NCBI GenBank assembly: GCA_963800865.1
Contig: CAWDCL010000004.1
Coordinates: 1 to 64,000 of the forward strand
Reading direction: 5' to 3'
From: JALOKP01 sp963800865
GTDB taxonomy: Bacteria; Acidobacteriota; Polarisedimenticolia; J045
Length of the DNA: 64,000 bases
The notes under the pieces were generated by a model, which did not search any database, was not told where the DNA came from, and worked only from the letters and a program-made list of their open reading frames with translations. Within the stretch, counting starts at the first letter, position 1. Every line of letters begins with the position of its first letter. The translations under genes were made by a program, and so were the position numbers. Of this stretch, positions 1 to 10,054 are shown in pieces.

Positions 1-484
1 ATCGTCGCAAGCCAGCGCTGCACGCTTTCTTCCTTGATCGTGCGGATGCAGCGCTCGACGAGCGCAATGCCGCCGTGCCTGCCGATCGCGCCGAAGCCGC
101 CGCTTCAGCACCCGGCGGACGGTGGTTCGCCCGAGATGAAGCCCGGCGCGGGAGAGCACGGCGGCGATCCGCGCGGTCCCCATCGCCGGGCACAGCACTC
201 CCAAACGCCGAACGATGTGCGCAACGAAGTCCGGGAACCTGTTCACGGGCTCGGGAGCCTGAACGAGCGCAGAGGGCCCGTCCTCGTCGAGCCGAATCAT
301 CCAGGAGGCGACGGTCGCCTCGGTGACGAAGAATCGCTCGGCAGTCTGCACTGCTGACCAGCCGCGGGCCGAGCGAAGCTCGCGGAGCAGGGAGACCTCG
401 TGCTCCAGGCGGACGGAGGCGGCGACGCGGTCGGTGGCCGCGAGCCGCCGTTGCCCGACACGATCGGATCCTCCTCGGAGCTTC
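1..484 (-). pseudogene. Integrase-core transposase remnant (N-terminal half plus displaced C-terminal piece)
   Basis: Read on the minus strand, about 475 down to 70 gives a coiled-coil/HTH segment with TAERFFVTEATVASW, LDEDGPSALVQAPEPVN and GLHLGRTTVRRVLKR. This is the usual N-terminal half of DDE/integrase-core transposases common in GC-rich environmental bacteria. From about 100 to 1 a different frame reads GRHGGIALVERCIRTIKEE, the stretch just before the C-terminus of the same family. The catalytic core between the two pieces is missing and the frame changes, so the gene is internally deleted. It also runs off the left edge. The N-terminal coiled coil is shortened too. No terminal inverted repeat is visible. 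It is non-functional as seen; the family call is from motif memory, not a search. Confidence 0.6.
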
Positions 485-539
485 CATCCTCAACCACGCA
501 GCGGAGTCTGATGAGTCGCTGCAGGAACGGGACATGGAG

Positions 540-671
540 GCGCGGAGAGAGATCCGAAAGAATCGCTGGCCCACTTCACCGGCTATCCGTTCGGCGCTCT
601 TCACCGAGTGGCACAACGGTCAGCGTCCGCATGCCGGTCTCGCTGGCGCGCCCCGGATCTTGCGGTAGGTG
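540..671 (+). pseudogene. C-terminal fragment of a transposase, opposite strand
   Basis: The plus frame ending at the TAG at 669 reads RREIRK, then LFTEWHNGQRPHAGLAGAP. This resembles the conserved C-terminal end (WYNxHRPHxxLGG) of integrase-core transposases. It lies back to back with the minus-strand remnant to its left, so at least two insertion-sequence fragments meet here. There is no start codon, no upstream domain and no target-site repeat that I can see. The match rests on a short motif and is tentative. Confidence 0.4.
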
Positions 672-686
672 CGGACGCGAAGCCGC

Positions 687-3092
687 TCAACGGCCGGCGG
701 CGGGCTTTCCCGTCGAAGCGGGGCGGCCACCCGGCGGCTTCCTCCGCTCCGCGCTCTCGATCGCCGCCCGCACCGCGGCCTCCGCGTCGACCACGCGATC
801 CCCGCGACGCCCCGACGCGGAGCGCGCTTCGCCCGCCGTGCGCAGCAGCAGCGACTTCAGCTCGGCCGGCGTGAGCAGCGGGTCTCTCTCCAGGGCCAGC
901 GCGGCGACGCCGGCCACGACGCAGGCCGCGGCACCGGTCCCGCCGAAGCGCGCGGTCCAGCCGACCCCGAGCCCCTCCGTGCCGTCGTTGTAGCCGGGGA
1001 CCTGCCGCCGGTCGGTTGCCAGCAGCCAGGTTCCGGGCGCAAGCAGCGCCGGCTCGCGGTCGCCGGTCTTGGAGCTCCACCACGGCTGGCCGTCGCTGGT
1101 GGCGACGCTCTTCGGTTCGCCGGCGGGGCTTGCTGCGCCGACGCAGACCAGCGGTGTCGACGCAGCGAGCGCACAGGGGAAGTCGACGCGCCCGGCGTCG
1201 GGAACGCGCCCGTCCGCGTCTCCTGCCGCGGCGACGACGATCGTCCCCGCGTCGATCGCGTCGCGGAGCGCGCGCTCGATCGTCGACGAGGACGCGGAGT
1301 TCCAGCCCCACGGCAGCACCAGGATCCGCGCGCGCCGACGCACCGCCTCGTCGATGGCAAGCGCGATCGACGCGTCGTCGGCTCCGCGGCGCAACGGCAG
1401 GATCGGGACTCCCGGTGCGACGCCGGCGATTCCCACCTGGTTGTTCGCGACGGCGCCGAGCACGCCCGCGCAGGCGGTGCCGTGGCGGTCCTCGGGGGCG
1501 AGCGGTTCGCCGGGAGGCAGCGCCTCCTCCGTGCCGTCCCATTCCACCAGCGCCAGGTCCGGGTGGCCGCTCTCGACGCCGTCGTCGAGCAGCGCGACGC
1601 GCAGGCCACCGTAGGCGGGAGCGGCCGCCCAGGCGGCCGCGGCGCGCACGGCCGGATCCGAGGCGGTCGGCCTCCCTGCGACCTGCACGTGGGAGGCGAG
1701 AACGTACTGACCGCGCGCCAGCGGGTCCTGCGCGGGCAGGAACCCCGGCTTGCCGCGCGAGACCAGCACCCGGACGTCGTCGACGTACAGACCTTCCGCG
1801 GCGCCGCTGCCGTCGCTGACGAACTGGATCACGAGTTGGAGCGGCTTCGCGCGCAGCGCCGCCGGCACCCGGAAGAGCAGGCGCCGCCAGCCGCGATCGG
1901 TTCCGGGATGGCGGGTCATGTCGCCCGACTCGACTCCCGGGGCCAGCGGGACCGCCATCACGAACGCGCCTTCCGCCTGGTCGAAGAGCAGCGCGCGGCT
2001 GAAGTCGTAGACCACGCGCGGCTCGGTCCGCGGGTCCTCGAGCTGCGCCCAGGCCCACAGCTCGACGAACGCGTCTTCTGCGTCCGAGAGGTCGAAGGGT
2101 GGGCTGAACAGATAGGCGTTCGCGTTCTCGGGATAGGGCCCAGGAGGCTGGCGGCCCGCCAGATCAGCGGCCGTCATGTAGGCGGAGCGGCGGCCGGAGT
2201 GGGCGCGGTACTCCGTCACGACCGGCTCCGTCCGCGTGCCCGTGTCCTCTCGCGCGGCCATCCAGCCGGCCCAGTCGACCTCGAACGAGCCGTCGAGCTG
2301 ATCCTGCCAGGACGAGTCGAGCGGCGCGTTCTCCCACGACGCGCGGAGCTTCATGCCGGGCGGCGTCTCGATTCCGGTGATCACCCCGAGCGACGGCTTG
2401 CGTGGGGCAGGAGGCAGCTCGGGCCCGGCGGCAGGCGTCTCGAGGAAGATGTCGACGAAGTTCGGCTCGGCGTAGAGCACGATCGGCAGCTCGGCCAGCG
2501 CGCGACTGGCGTCGAAGGCGCGGCCCCCGGTGGCGTCTGCGAGCCTGGCCAGCCAGGTTCCAGCGCGCAGCGGGACGACCGTGTCCCACACCAGCTCCTC
2601 GGCGGCAGCGTGCAGCGCGGTTCTCACCTCGTCGGCAGATAGCTCGCGATCGAAGGCGACGATGACCTGGTCGGTCGGGATCTTCAGCACCGCGCCCTGC
2701 TCGAAGACCGGCTGGCCCGGGAGGCCGGCGTCGAGCACCGCGAGCCAGGGGGGACGGCGCGGTGGCGGCGTCAGCCCTTTCGGCGTCACGAACGGCGCCG
2801 CGCGGAAGAGCGTGAGCCCGCGCTCGACCAGCTCGGGCCGCGCGCTGCGCGGATCGAGCACCAGCCCGGGCGGCGGCGTCGCGGCTGCGCCGCGCTCCTG
2901 CTCGTTGCGGGCCAGCGTCGCCGCGTACAGGTCGCTGGGGACCAGCCGGATCGAGGCGCGGCCATGAGGGTAGGCGAAGGGCTCGGCACCGGGAACACGG
3001 GCGGTTCCGGCGCGTCCCGGTGCGAGCAGGACGAGTCCGGCGACCAGAACGCCTGCAGCGAGCCAGCGAACGGGCGTCGCACGCCAAGGCAT
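687..3092 (-). CDS. Secreted subtilisin-like (S8) protein lacking the catalytic serine
   Basis: The 801-residue protein starts with a signal peptide (residues 1-28). It has an I9-like propeptide region at about 130-210, a beta-sandwich domain at about 240-440, and an S8 fold at about 490-770. The Asp motif (VALLDDGVESGHPD, about 497) and His motif (DRHGTACAGV, about 535) are present. The Ser motif reads FGGTGAAACVVAG where active enzymes have GTSxAxP, so Ser is replaced by Gly. The oxyanion Asn of the usual AAGN is Asp (VVAAAGDADG). Unless a base was misread (GGT for AGT), the protein should be catalytically dead and may act as a binding or scaffold protein. The start is supported by GGAGGGG just upstream. 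It lies 27 bases downstream of the beta-lactamase-fold gene, so the two may be co-transcribed. Confidence 0.85.
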   Translation of the reverse strand: MPWRATPVRWLAAGVLVAGLVLLAPGRAGTARVPGAEPFAYPHGRASIRLVPSDLYAATLARNEQERGAAATPPPGLVLDPRSARPELVERGLTLFRAAPFVTPKGLTPPPRRPPWLAVLDAGLPGQPVFEQGAVLKIPTDQVIVAFDRELSADEVRTALHAAAEELVWDTVVPLRAGTWLARLADATGGRAFDASRALAELPIVLYAEPNFVDIFLETPAAGPELPPAPRKPSLGVITGIETPPGMKLRASWENAPLDSSWQDQLDGSFEVDWAGWMAAREDTGTRTEPVVTEYRAHSGRRSAYMTAADLAGRQPPGPYPENANAYLFSPPFDLSDAEDAFVELWAWAQLEDPRTEPRVVYDFSRALLFDQAEGAFVMAVPLAPGVESGDMTRHPGTDRGWRRLLFRVPAALRAKPLQLVIQFVSDGSGAAEGLYVDDVRVLVSRGKPGFLPAQDPLARGQYVLASHVQVAGRPTASDPAVRAAAAWAAAPAYGGLRVALLDDGVESGHPDLALVEWDGTEEALPPGEPLAPEDRHGTACAGVLGAVANNQVGIAGVAPGVPILPLRRGADDASIALAIDEAVRRRARILVLPWGWNSASSSTIERALRDAIDAGTIVVAAAGDADGRVPDAGRVDFPCALAASTPLVCVGAASPAGEPKSVATSDGQPWWSSKTGDREPALLAPGTWLLATDRRQVPGYNDGTEGLGVGWTARFGGTGAAACVVAGVAALALERDPLLTPAELKSLLLRTAGEARSASGRRGDRVVDAEAAVRAAIESAERRKPPGGRPASTGKPAAGR

Positions 3093-3119
3093 GATCCCCT
3101 CCGGGTCGAGAGGGGAATT

Positions 3120-5045
3120 CTAGCCCTGGGGGCAAGCCCCCGGTGCGGCCGAGATCAGCGAGTCGCGCCCGCGCGCCTGGCCGGCCTGTGCGATCAGCGC
3201 GCCAAGATCGCCGCGCACGAAGTCGTAGCGATCGACGCCCGGGAGTGCGGTCCAGTCGAGCTCCGAGCCGGAGGGGGCGGCATGGAGCGTGAGCACCGGC
3301 TGTCCCGCCGGCACCGTCGACCGTCCCATCGCAGTCGTTGTCGACGCCGTCGCAGGCCTCGAGGGCGCCGGGATGGACGCCCACGCTCGCGTCGTCGCAG
3401 TCACCGCCGCAGAGCGAGAAGCCGTCGCCGTCACGATCGGCAAGCGGTGATGGATCCAGCCGCGGCATGACGGCCTTGCGCCGTGCGCGGCGGAACCGCT
3501 TCCATCAGGGTCTTCAACGCCCGGCGGAACGACTCGACCCCCGGTCCCTGTCCACGCGAATGCCCGATCCGGACGACGACCAGGTCGTGCGAGGGGATGA
3601 TCATGACGTGCTGACCGCCGGACCCGGCCATGAAGTAGGCGTCGCGCGGGATCGGGAACAGGCCGAGTCCGTTGATCCAGAAGAACCCCCCGTAGACCGG
3701 GTTGCCGTCGGCGGCCCAGGCCGGGGCGATCGTGCTGACGAACTTCACGAACCCCTCCGGCAGGATCCGCTCGCCGTTCCACACCCCGTCCTGCAGGTAG
3801 AGATTGCCGAGCCGCGCCCAGTCGCGCGCCGAGCCGAACTCGTAGCCCTGCAGCAGGAAGTTCCCGTACGGATCGGTCTCCAGCACCATGGTGCGGATGC
3901 CGATCCGGTCGAACAGCGCCCGCTGCGGGAACGAGAGGTACGGCTCGCCGCGCTGCTCCACCGCCAGGCGGATCAGGTAGTTCACCAGCACGGGATCGAC
4001 GTTGCGATAGCGGCCGACCTGGCCCGGCAGCCACTGCGGCGGCCGCGTGGCCGCCCAATGGAACGAATCGACGCGGCCGGTGTAGAGATAGAAGTGGTCG
4101 GCGTACGGGCCGGCGGGATCGAAGTCGGGATCGGCCGGGGCCCGGCTGCGCAGCCCGCTCGACATCTGCAGGAGGTCGGTGATCGTGATCCTCTGGCGAG
4201 GATCGCCTGGAGCCTGCCACTCGGGGATCGGCGCCGGTTGATCGAGGCGATAGGCACCCTGCCGGAGCAGCACGCCGAGCAGCGTCGCGGTCAGGCTCTT
4301 CCCCATCGACCAGCTCTCGAGCGGCGTGGTCGGCAGTGATCCCCGCGCGGTAGCGCTCCGCGATCAGCCGTCCGCGGTACGTGATCACCACCGCCGTGGT
4401 CAGCGCCTCGTCCGGCTGGAACGCCTCGTCCAGCGCGCGCTGCAGCCTGACCGGGTCGATCTCCTGCGGAAGCGGCCGAGCGGGGAGCCGGTCTCCCATC
4501 GGCCAGTCGATGAGCGCCGCCTCGGGCAGCGCACTCGTCACCTCGACCGGAGTGAAGGCGACGTCATCCCGACCGGGCGGGAGCGTCACGCAGCCCTGCG
4601 AGCCGAGGTATCGCGCGGTGAGGGTCGTGCCGTTCCTCATCGCGACCTGGACCTGGCGACGCTGCCGATCGACCACCGGCCGCGCGACCTTCCGTCGCGC
4701 GGCCAGCGGCCCGGTGAAGAGCCCAACGTTCTCGATCGCATCGTCGAGGCCCAGGCCGGTGATGAACAGCGCGGAGCAGATCCCCTTCGCGTAGCCCGAC
4801 GTCTGGTGCTCGAGCGGATCGCCCGGCGGTGGCTCGTACGGCGTGGCCAGCTCCAAGGGCCTGGCCCGCGCGATCATCGCTTCGGGCTTCGGACGCGGGT
4901 CGTTCGGATCGCGGGACGGCCCGCTGCAGGCGGTGACCGCGCAGAGACAGACGCTGACGAGAAGCCGCCGTGCGGCGCTGCACGCGCCGCTCGCACTCTC
5001 TCGAGCGCGGTGAGCGGAGAGGTGCGATTGGCGGTGTCGCAGCAC
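3120..5045 (-). CDS. Serine beta-lactamase-fold hydrolase lipoprotein with MopE-type tail (frame-broken)
   Basis: Three consecutive minus frames make one protein. The first (5045 to about 4335) has a lipoprotein signal ending in VTAC and a long N-terminal region. The second (about 4335 to 3475) carries the class C beta-lactamase/esterase fold: SMGK as the Ser-x-x-Lys nucleophile motif, YRNVDPVLVNYL as the Tyr motif, and GSGGQHVMIIP near the C-terminal KTG-equivalent strand. The third (about 3470 to 3320) is a MopE-like metal-binding repeat (DRDGDG, CGGDCDD, DGVDNDCDGTVDG). The tail (3320 to 3120) has a YDFVRGDLGAL motif also found at the end of the vWA protein at 5727-9832. Joining them needs one-base shifts near 4335, 3480 and 3320. 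Frames between are clean, so sequence error or recent decay are both possible. Role: probably an envelope-anchored esterase or peptidase; the substrate is unknown. Confidence 0.7.
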   Translation of the reverse strand: MLRHRQSHLSAHRARESASGACSAARRLLVSVCLCAVTACSGPSRDPNDPRPKPEAMIARARPLELATPYEPPPGDPLEHQTSGYAKGICSALFITGLGLDDAIENVGLFTGPLAARRKVARPVVDRQRRQVQVAMRNGTTLTARYLGSQGCVTLPPGRDDVAFTPVEVTSALPEAALIDWPMGDRLPARPLPQEIDPVRLQRALDEAFQPDEALTTAVVITYRGRLIAERYRAGITADHAARELVDGEEPDRDAARRAAPAGCLSPRSTGADPRVAGSRRSSPEDHDHRPPADVERAAQPGPGRSRLRSRRPVRRPLLSLHRPRRFVPLGGHAAAAVAAGPGRPLSQRRSRAGELPDPPGGGAARRAVPLVPAAGAVRPDRHPHHGAGDRSVRELPAAGLRVRLGARLGAARQSLPAGRGVERRADPAGGVREVRQHDRPGLGRRRQPGLRGVLLDQRTRPVPDPARRLLHGRVRRSARHDHPLARPGRRPDRAFAWTGTGGRVVPPGVEDPDGSGSAAHGARPSCRGWIHHRLPIVTATASRSAAVTATTRAWASIPAPSRPATASTTTAMGRSTVPAGQPVLTLHAAPSGSELDWTALPGVDRYDFVRGDLGALIAQAGQARGRDSLISAAPGACPQG

Positions 5046-5084
5046 GGGCTCAGGGTAGCAGCGGCGGAGGAGTGCAGGCCTCGT

Positions 5085-5603
5085 CCCGCATCATCCGGGC
5101 GAGCGTGGCGTCCGACGACGCCGACTTCCGCTGGGTGACCGACGTGGGTCTGACCGGGCCGGACAAGGGCGCAGGCGGCGACTACCTGTTCGTCTCGCCC
5201 GCATGCAAGGGGAACGTGCCGGGCCAGGGCTATCAGCTTGTGAAGCCCCGGACCAACCGGCTCCTGGTTTTCTACCGCGCGTTCGTCGAGAAGGGAGACA
5301 GCGCGGCCGCCGCGGCCGGCGTGAAGGCCAAGGCGCAGGTCTTCCCGCTGTCCCGCGCGAGCCAGCCGCCGGCGACGATCTCCGTCAATGTCTTCGGCAG
5401 GAAGTTCAACACCATCAGCGCCAACGACCTTGGCTTCTACGAGGAGTTGAACCGGGCCGTGCAGAACGAGCCGGCGGACCGGGTCGACCCCGACATCGCT
5501 GGGCTCTACGCGGCGATCGGCATCCGCAAGGGCGGCCGTTCGCGCCCGACGCGCGGCGCGCTTCACGCAAGGGCCGGCGAACTTCGGAATGATTCTCGGC
5601 TAG
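5085..5603 (+). pseudogene. DUF1254-family protein fragment
   Basis: The plus frame from about 5100 reads FRWVTDVGLTGPDKGAGGDY, KPRTNRLLVFYRAFVE, PATISVNVFGRKFNTI and NDLGFYEELNRAVQNEPAD. This is the middle of DUF1254 proteins, a widespread periplasmic or exported family of unknown function. The N-terminal DUF1254 domain is missing. Near 5535 the frame slips and the end of the family can be followed only in other frames (RPFAPDARR, then ANFGMILG and a stop near 5603). There is no start codon or ribosome site at the left end. I read it as a 5'-truncated, frameshifted relic. It lies between two unrelated secreted-protein genes. Confidence 0.6.
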
Positions 5604-5726
5604 CCGCGCGGTCCCGCGCGCGGTGTCGCCGTCCGATGCGACGGTCCGGCAGGCCCCCTGCCCTCCACGGCAGGTGTAGCCTATCCGCGTCAGCGCTTGG
5701 TGTGCACCGCGCAAGGGGGCACCGCC

Positions 5727-8700
5727 ATGACTGCGCCCGTCTCCCGTCGCCTGCTCGTCGTCCTTCTCGTCCTCGGCTCCGCATCAGCGCTCTCCACCCT
5801 GGCCGCCGACTGCAACGGCAACGGGATCGAGGACGCGTGCGATCTCTCCTGCGGTGCACCCGGCGGGGGTTGCGACGTCCCCGGGTGCGGCACGGCCCAG
5901 GATTGCGACGGCAACGCCGTTCCGGACAGTTGCGACCTCGCGGCCAACGGGGCGGGTTGCCGCTTCACGAGCCTGCTGGCGTCGAACTCCACGACGTCGC
6001 CGGACTCCACCTTCGTCGGACCGCCCGACGATCTCTACTACGGCCTGGGCGGCCAGCAGGTGACCTACCGCTTCACCTGCGGCTTCGTCGTCGACGGCCC
6101 CGGTCCCGACTTCAACGTCTACGAAGTCGACAGCGGCAGCGCGGAGTTCTCGCTGATCGACGTCCTGGTCAGCGCCAACGGCATCGACTTCGCCAGCGTG
6201 CGCGCGTCGATCGGCGCCAAGGTCGACATCGACGGGGACGAGGCCCACGGCAACGCCTCCTTCGCCCGCGCCTTCGACCTCCTGGGCAGCGGCCTGTCCG
6301 TGGTCCGCTACATCCGGATCGACGGCGACGGGTCGGGAGCGTCGGGCTCGTCCGCGGGGTTCGACCTGGACGCGATCGGCGTGATCCACCGCCTCGGCCT
6401 CGACTGCGACGCCGACGGCACGCTCGACGCCTGCGAGGCGCCGGCCGACTGCGACGGCGACGCGGCGCCCGACGCCTGCACGCTGGCCGCCGGGATCGTC
6501 CCCGACTGCAACGCGAACGCGGTGCCGGACCGCTGCGACGCCGGAAGCACGAGCCTGGACTGCGACGCCGACCACCGGCCCGACGAGTGCCAGGCCGACT
6601 GCAACGCGAGCGGGCGGCCCGACGCCTGCGACATCGCCGGCCTGAGCAGCCCGGACTGCAACACCAACGGCGTGCCCGACGAGTGCGACCTGGCGCCGAC
6701 GAGCCCCTACCTCGCGGAATCCCAGAGGATGCGTCCGATCGGCAGCGGCTACACCCAGACCTGGACGGTTCGGTCCGCCTTCCCGGCCTGGGGGCCGGTC
6801 ACGCTGTCCGTCACCGCGGCGAGCGACCTCAACGCCGCGGACGAGTACGTCAGCGTCGACCTCAACGGCGTGCCGCTCGGCCGCGTCTTCGAGTCCGGCG
6901 GCGTCCAGTGCGGCGCGTCGGTCGGCACCCTGGTCATCGACCCCGTCCTCTTCAACGACGCGGTCGCCAACGGCGATGCCGTCTTCGGCTTCGTCGCCAG
7001 CAGCGCCGTCAACAAGCAGGAGTGCCCGGAGAGCTGGATCGAGGCCGACCTGTCGTACGACGCCTCGGTGGACTGCGACGCCGGTGGCGGCATCGACCAC
7101 TGCCAGATCGACGCGGCCCCGGGCCTGGACCTGAACGATAACGGCGTGCTCGACGGGTGCGAAGCCGACTGCAACGGCAACGGTTCCCCCGACGACTACG
7201 ACGTCGAGACCGGCCTGAGCCCGGACTGCAACACGAACGGCCAGCCCGACGAGTGCGACATCGCCTCCGGCGCCAGCACCGATTGCGACGCGAACGCGGT
7301 CCCCGACGAGTGCCAGCCCGACTGCAACAGCAACGGTGTCGCCGATCCCTGCGACATCCCCCCGGCGGGGCGAGTGCCGACTGCGACGCGAACGGCATCC
7401 CCGACGAATGCGACCTGGCGGCGGCCGGCGCGGGCTGCCCGTTCCCGGTTCGCCTGGCGCAGAACACGACCACCGCCGACGCGTCCCGCCTCGTCGGTCC
7501 GCCGGACGACGTCTTCTGGGGCCTCGGCGGGCAGATCGTGACGTACGAGTGGACCTGCGGACGGATCGTCGACGGTTCGGGCCCGGACCTCACCGTCTAC
7601 GAGGTTGACGGCGGCGACGACGAGTTCGAGTCGGTCAGCGTCCTGGTGAGCGACGACGGCGTGACGTTCCAGGACATCACCGGGTCGATGGTGGCCGGCG
7701 TCCGGATCGCCGGCGACGCCGCGCACGGCGGCATCCTCTTCCGGCGCTCGTACGACCTGGCCTACGCCGGGGTGCGCCGGGCCCGCTTCGTGAAGCTCGA
7801 CGGCGCGGGGACGGGAGGCTCCGGTTCGAGCACCGGCTTCGACCTCGACGCGATCGGCGCGATTCACCTGATCGACCGCGACTGCAATGGGAGCGGCGGG
7901 CTCGACGCCTGCGAGCCGCTCGCCGACTGCGACGCCGACGGGCTTCCGGATCTCTGCCAGGTGGCGGCCGTCGCCGGTGCCGACTGCACCGGGAACGGGA
8001 TCCCCGACGCGTGCGACGTCGCCGGGGGCGCGGCGGACTGCAACGCGGACGGTGTGCCCGACACCTGCCAGCCCGACTGCAACGGCAACGCCGTGGCCGA
8101 CGCCTGCGACATCGCCGGCGCCAGCAGCGCCGACTGCAACGCGAACGCGCGGCCCGACGAGTGCGACCTGGCCGTCACCGCGCTGGCCGAGCAGTCGGCG
8201 CCGCGTGCGCCGATCGGCAGCGGCACCCCGCAGTCCTTCACGCTGATCCGTCCGCCCGCCGCCACCGGAACCGTGACCGTGACGGTCACGGGCCGCGGCG
8301 ACTTCGACGCGACGACCGAATCGCTGGACGTCTCGCTCAACGGTACGAGCCTGGGCCGGGTCTTCGACACCGCGTCGTCGTTCTGCACCGTGATCTCCGA
8401 TTCCGTCGAGCTGACGGCATCCGCGTACAACGCGCTCGTCCTGTCCGGAGACGCGGTCTTCACCCTCACCGCCGACCCCAGCGTGGGAGCATTCGAGTGC
8501 GAGGGTTCCTACGTGACGATTGCGGTCTCGTATGCGGCCCAGCCCGACTGCGACGGCGACCTGCTCCCCGACGCCTGCAACCTGGCGTCCGCCACGGCGA
8601 GCGACTGCAACCGGAACGGCATCCTGGACGCCTGCGACATCGACGCCGGAACCAGCGGGGACTGCAACTCCGACGACCGGCCGGACGAGTGTCCGCTCTG

Positions 8701-9832
8701 TCCGCCGGTGAAGGTCGTGTTCGTGATGGACACCTCGACGTCGATGACCGACGAGGGGGCCGCCCTCTGCGCCAGCATCAGCGCGGTGGCGGGCGAGCTG
8801 GCCGAGCAGCTCGTGGACGTGGAGTCGGAGCTGCTGGGGATCATGCAGCCGGGGACGGGACAGTTCTCGTGTCTGACCGGCAGCGTGGCCGGCCTCTACG
8901 GCACGACGGTCCCCGGCGACCCGCCCCCGAACAACGCGACGCTGGGAGCCTGCCCGGGCGGGCTCGAGGTCGGAGCCGAGGACTGGGGGCGGGCCACCTC
9001 GGTCGTCGCCGGGAACAAGCCGTGGCCGACGGAGTCGGTGCGGCTGGTCATTCCGATCAGCGACGAGGGGCCGTGGTGTGGCGATCCGGCTTCGGATCCG
9101 GGCGTGGACCGCGACTCGATCACGCACGCGATCCAGACCTCCGTGGCCAGCCACGTGATCGTCTCGCCGATCACCGGCACCGGTACATCGACCGCCGTGC
9201 GCGCGCTGGCGCAGTCCCTGGCCGACGGCACGGGCGGCGAGGTCTTCTCCTCGCAGCTTCCGGACGAGGACCTGGCAGCCGGGATCCTGGCGATCATCCG
9301 AAACGCCTGCCGGAACGCGACGGACTGCAACCTCAACGCCCGGCCCGACGAGTGCGACCTGGCGGACGGAACCAGCGAGGACTGCGACGCCGACCAACGG
9401 CCCGACGAGTGCCAGTCGGACTGCAACGCCAACGGGCGCAACGACAGTTGCGACGTGGCCGACGGTACCAGCCTGGACCGCAACGCCAACGGCGTTCCCG
9501 ACGAGTGCGAGGAGCTTCTCCTGACGCTCACCGCGACGGATCTGGTCTGGGCCGCCGCGTACGACGCGATCGGCTACGACGTCGTCCGCGGCAGCCTGAC
9601 CATTCTGCGGGACACGCTCGGCGACTTCACGGCCGCGGCGGACAGCTGCGTCGTCAACGACACGACGGCGACGACGTGGCCGCACGGCGCGGCGCCGGCG
9701 CCGGGAGCGGGGTACTGGTACCTGGTGCGGGCCGAGCTGGGATCCGGCCCGCTGACCTACGACGCGCCGGGGGGCGGGCAGGTGGGGTCGCGCGACGCGG
9801 AGATCGACGCTTCGCCGAATGCGTGTCCCTGA
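5727..9832 (+). CDS. Secreted vWA protein with two tandem halves and DCNxN calcium-type loops
   Basis: The start at 5727 follows AAGGGGG and opens a signal peptide (residues 1-27). The mature protein is about 1,340 residues. Two homologous halves of about 450-500 residues run from 5.8 to 7.2 kb and from 7.2 to 8.7 kb. Each has a beta-sandwich (VGPPDDLYYGLGGQ; VGPPDDVFWGLGGQ), strings of DCNxNxxPDxCD loops that look like EF-hand/dockerin-type Ca sites, and a second sandwich with an LNGxxLGRVF motif. A von Willebrand A domain follows (MIDAS DTSTSM, about 8728). More DCN loops come next, then a C-terminal domain with the YDVVRGSL motif. A one-base loss in the C-run near 7365 splits the reading frame. 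The likely role is a surface or extracellular adhesion protein. A possible promoter box (TAGCCT) lies at 5677. Confidence 0.8.
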
Positions 9833-10054
9833 CCGCAGCGCGCCCCGTAGGGCCCCAACCCGCGGCCCGAGGCTGATGTGGAGGACCCGGAGACTCCGCC
9901 GACCGGGAGGTGGGCGATGCGTCCACGCCGCCCCCAGACCCTTCTCGCATCTCCCTTTGGCTCTGCGTGACGATGCTCGCGGGGTGCGGCCGCGGCGTCG
10001 GCCCATCGTTCCGGCATGCTTGCGGCTCGACTATCATGGAGCGGGGGTGCCGCC

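Noticed and set aside
601..2058. Long minus-strand reading frame inside the subtilisin-like gene
   Set aside because: It is Arg/Ala/Gly-rich shadow sequence in another frame of the S8 gene, with no motifs.
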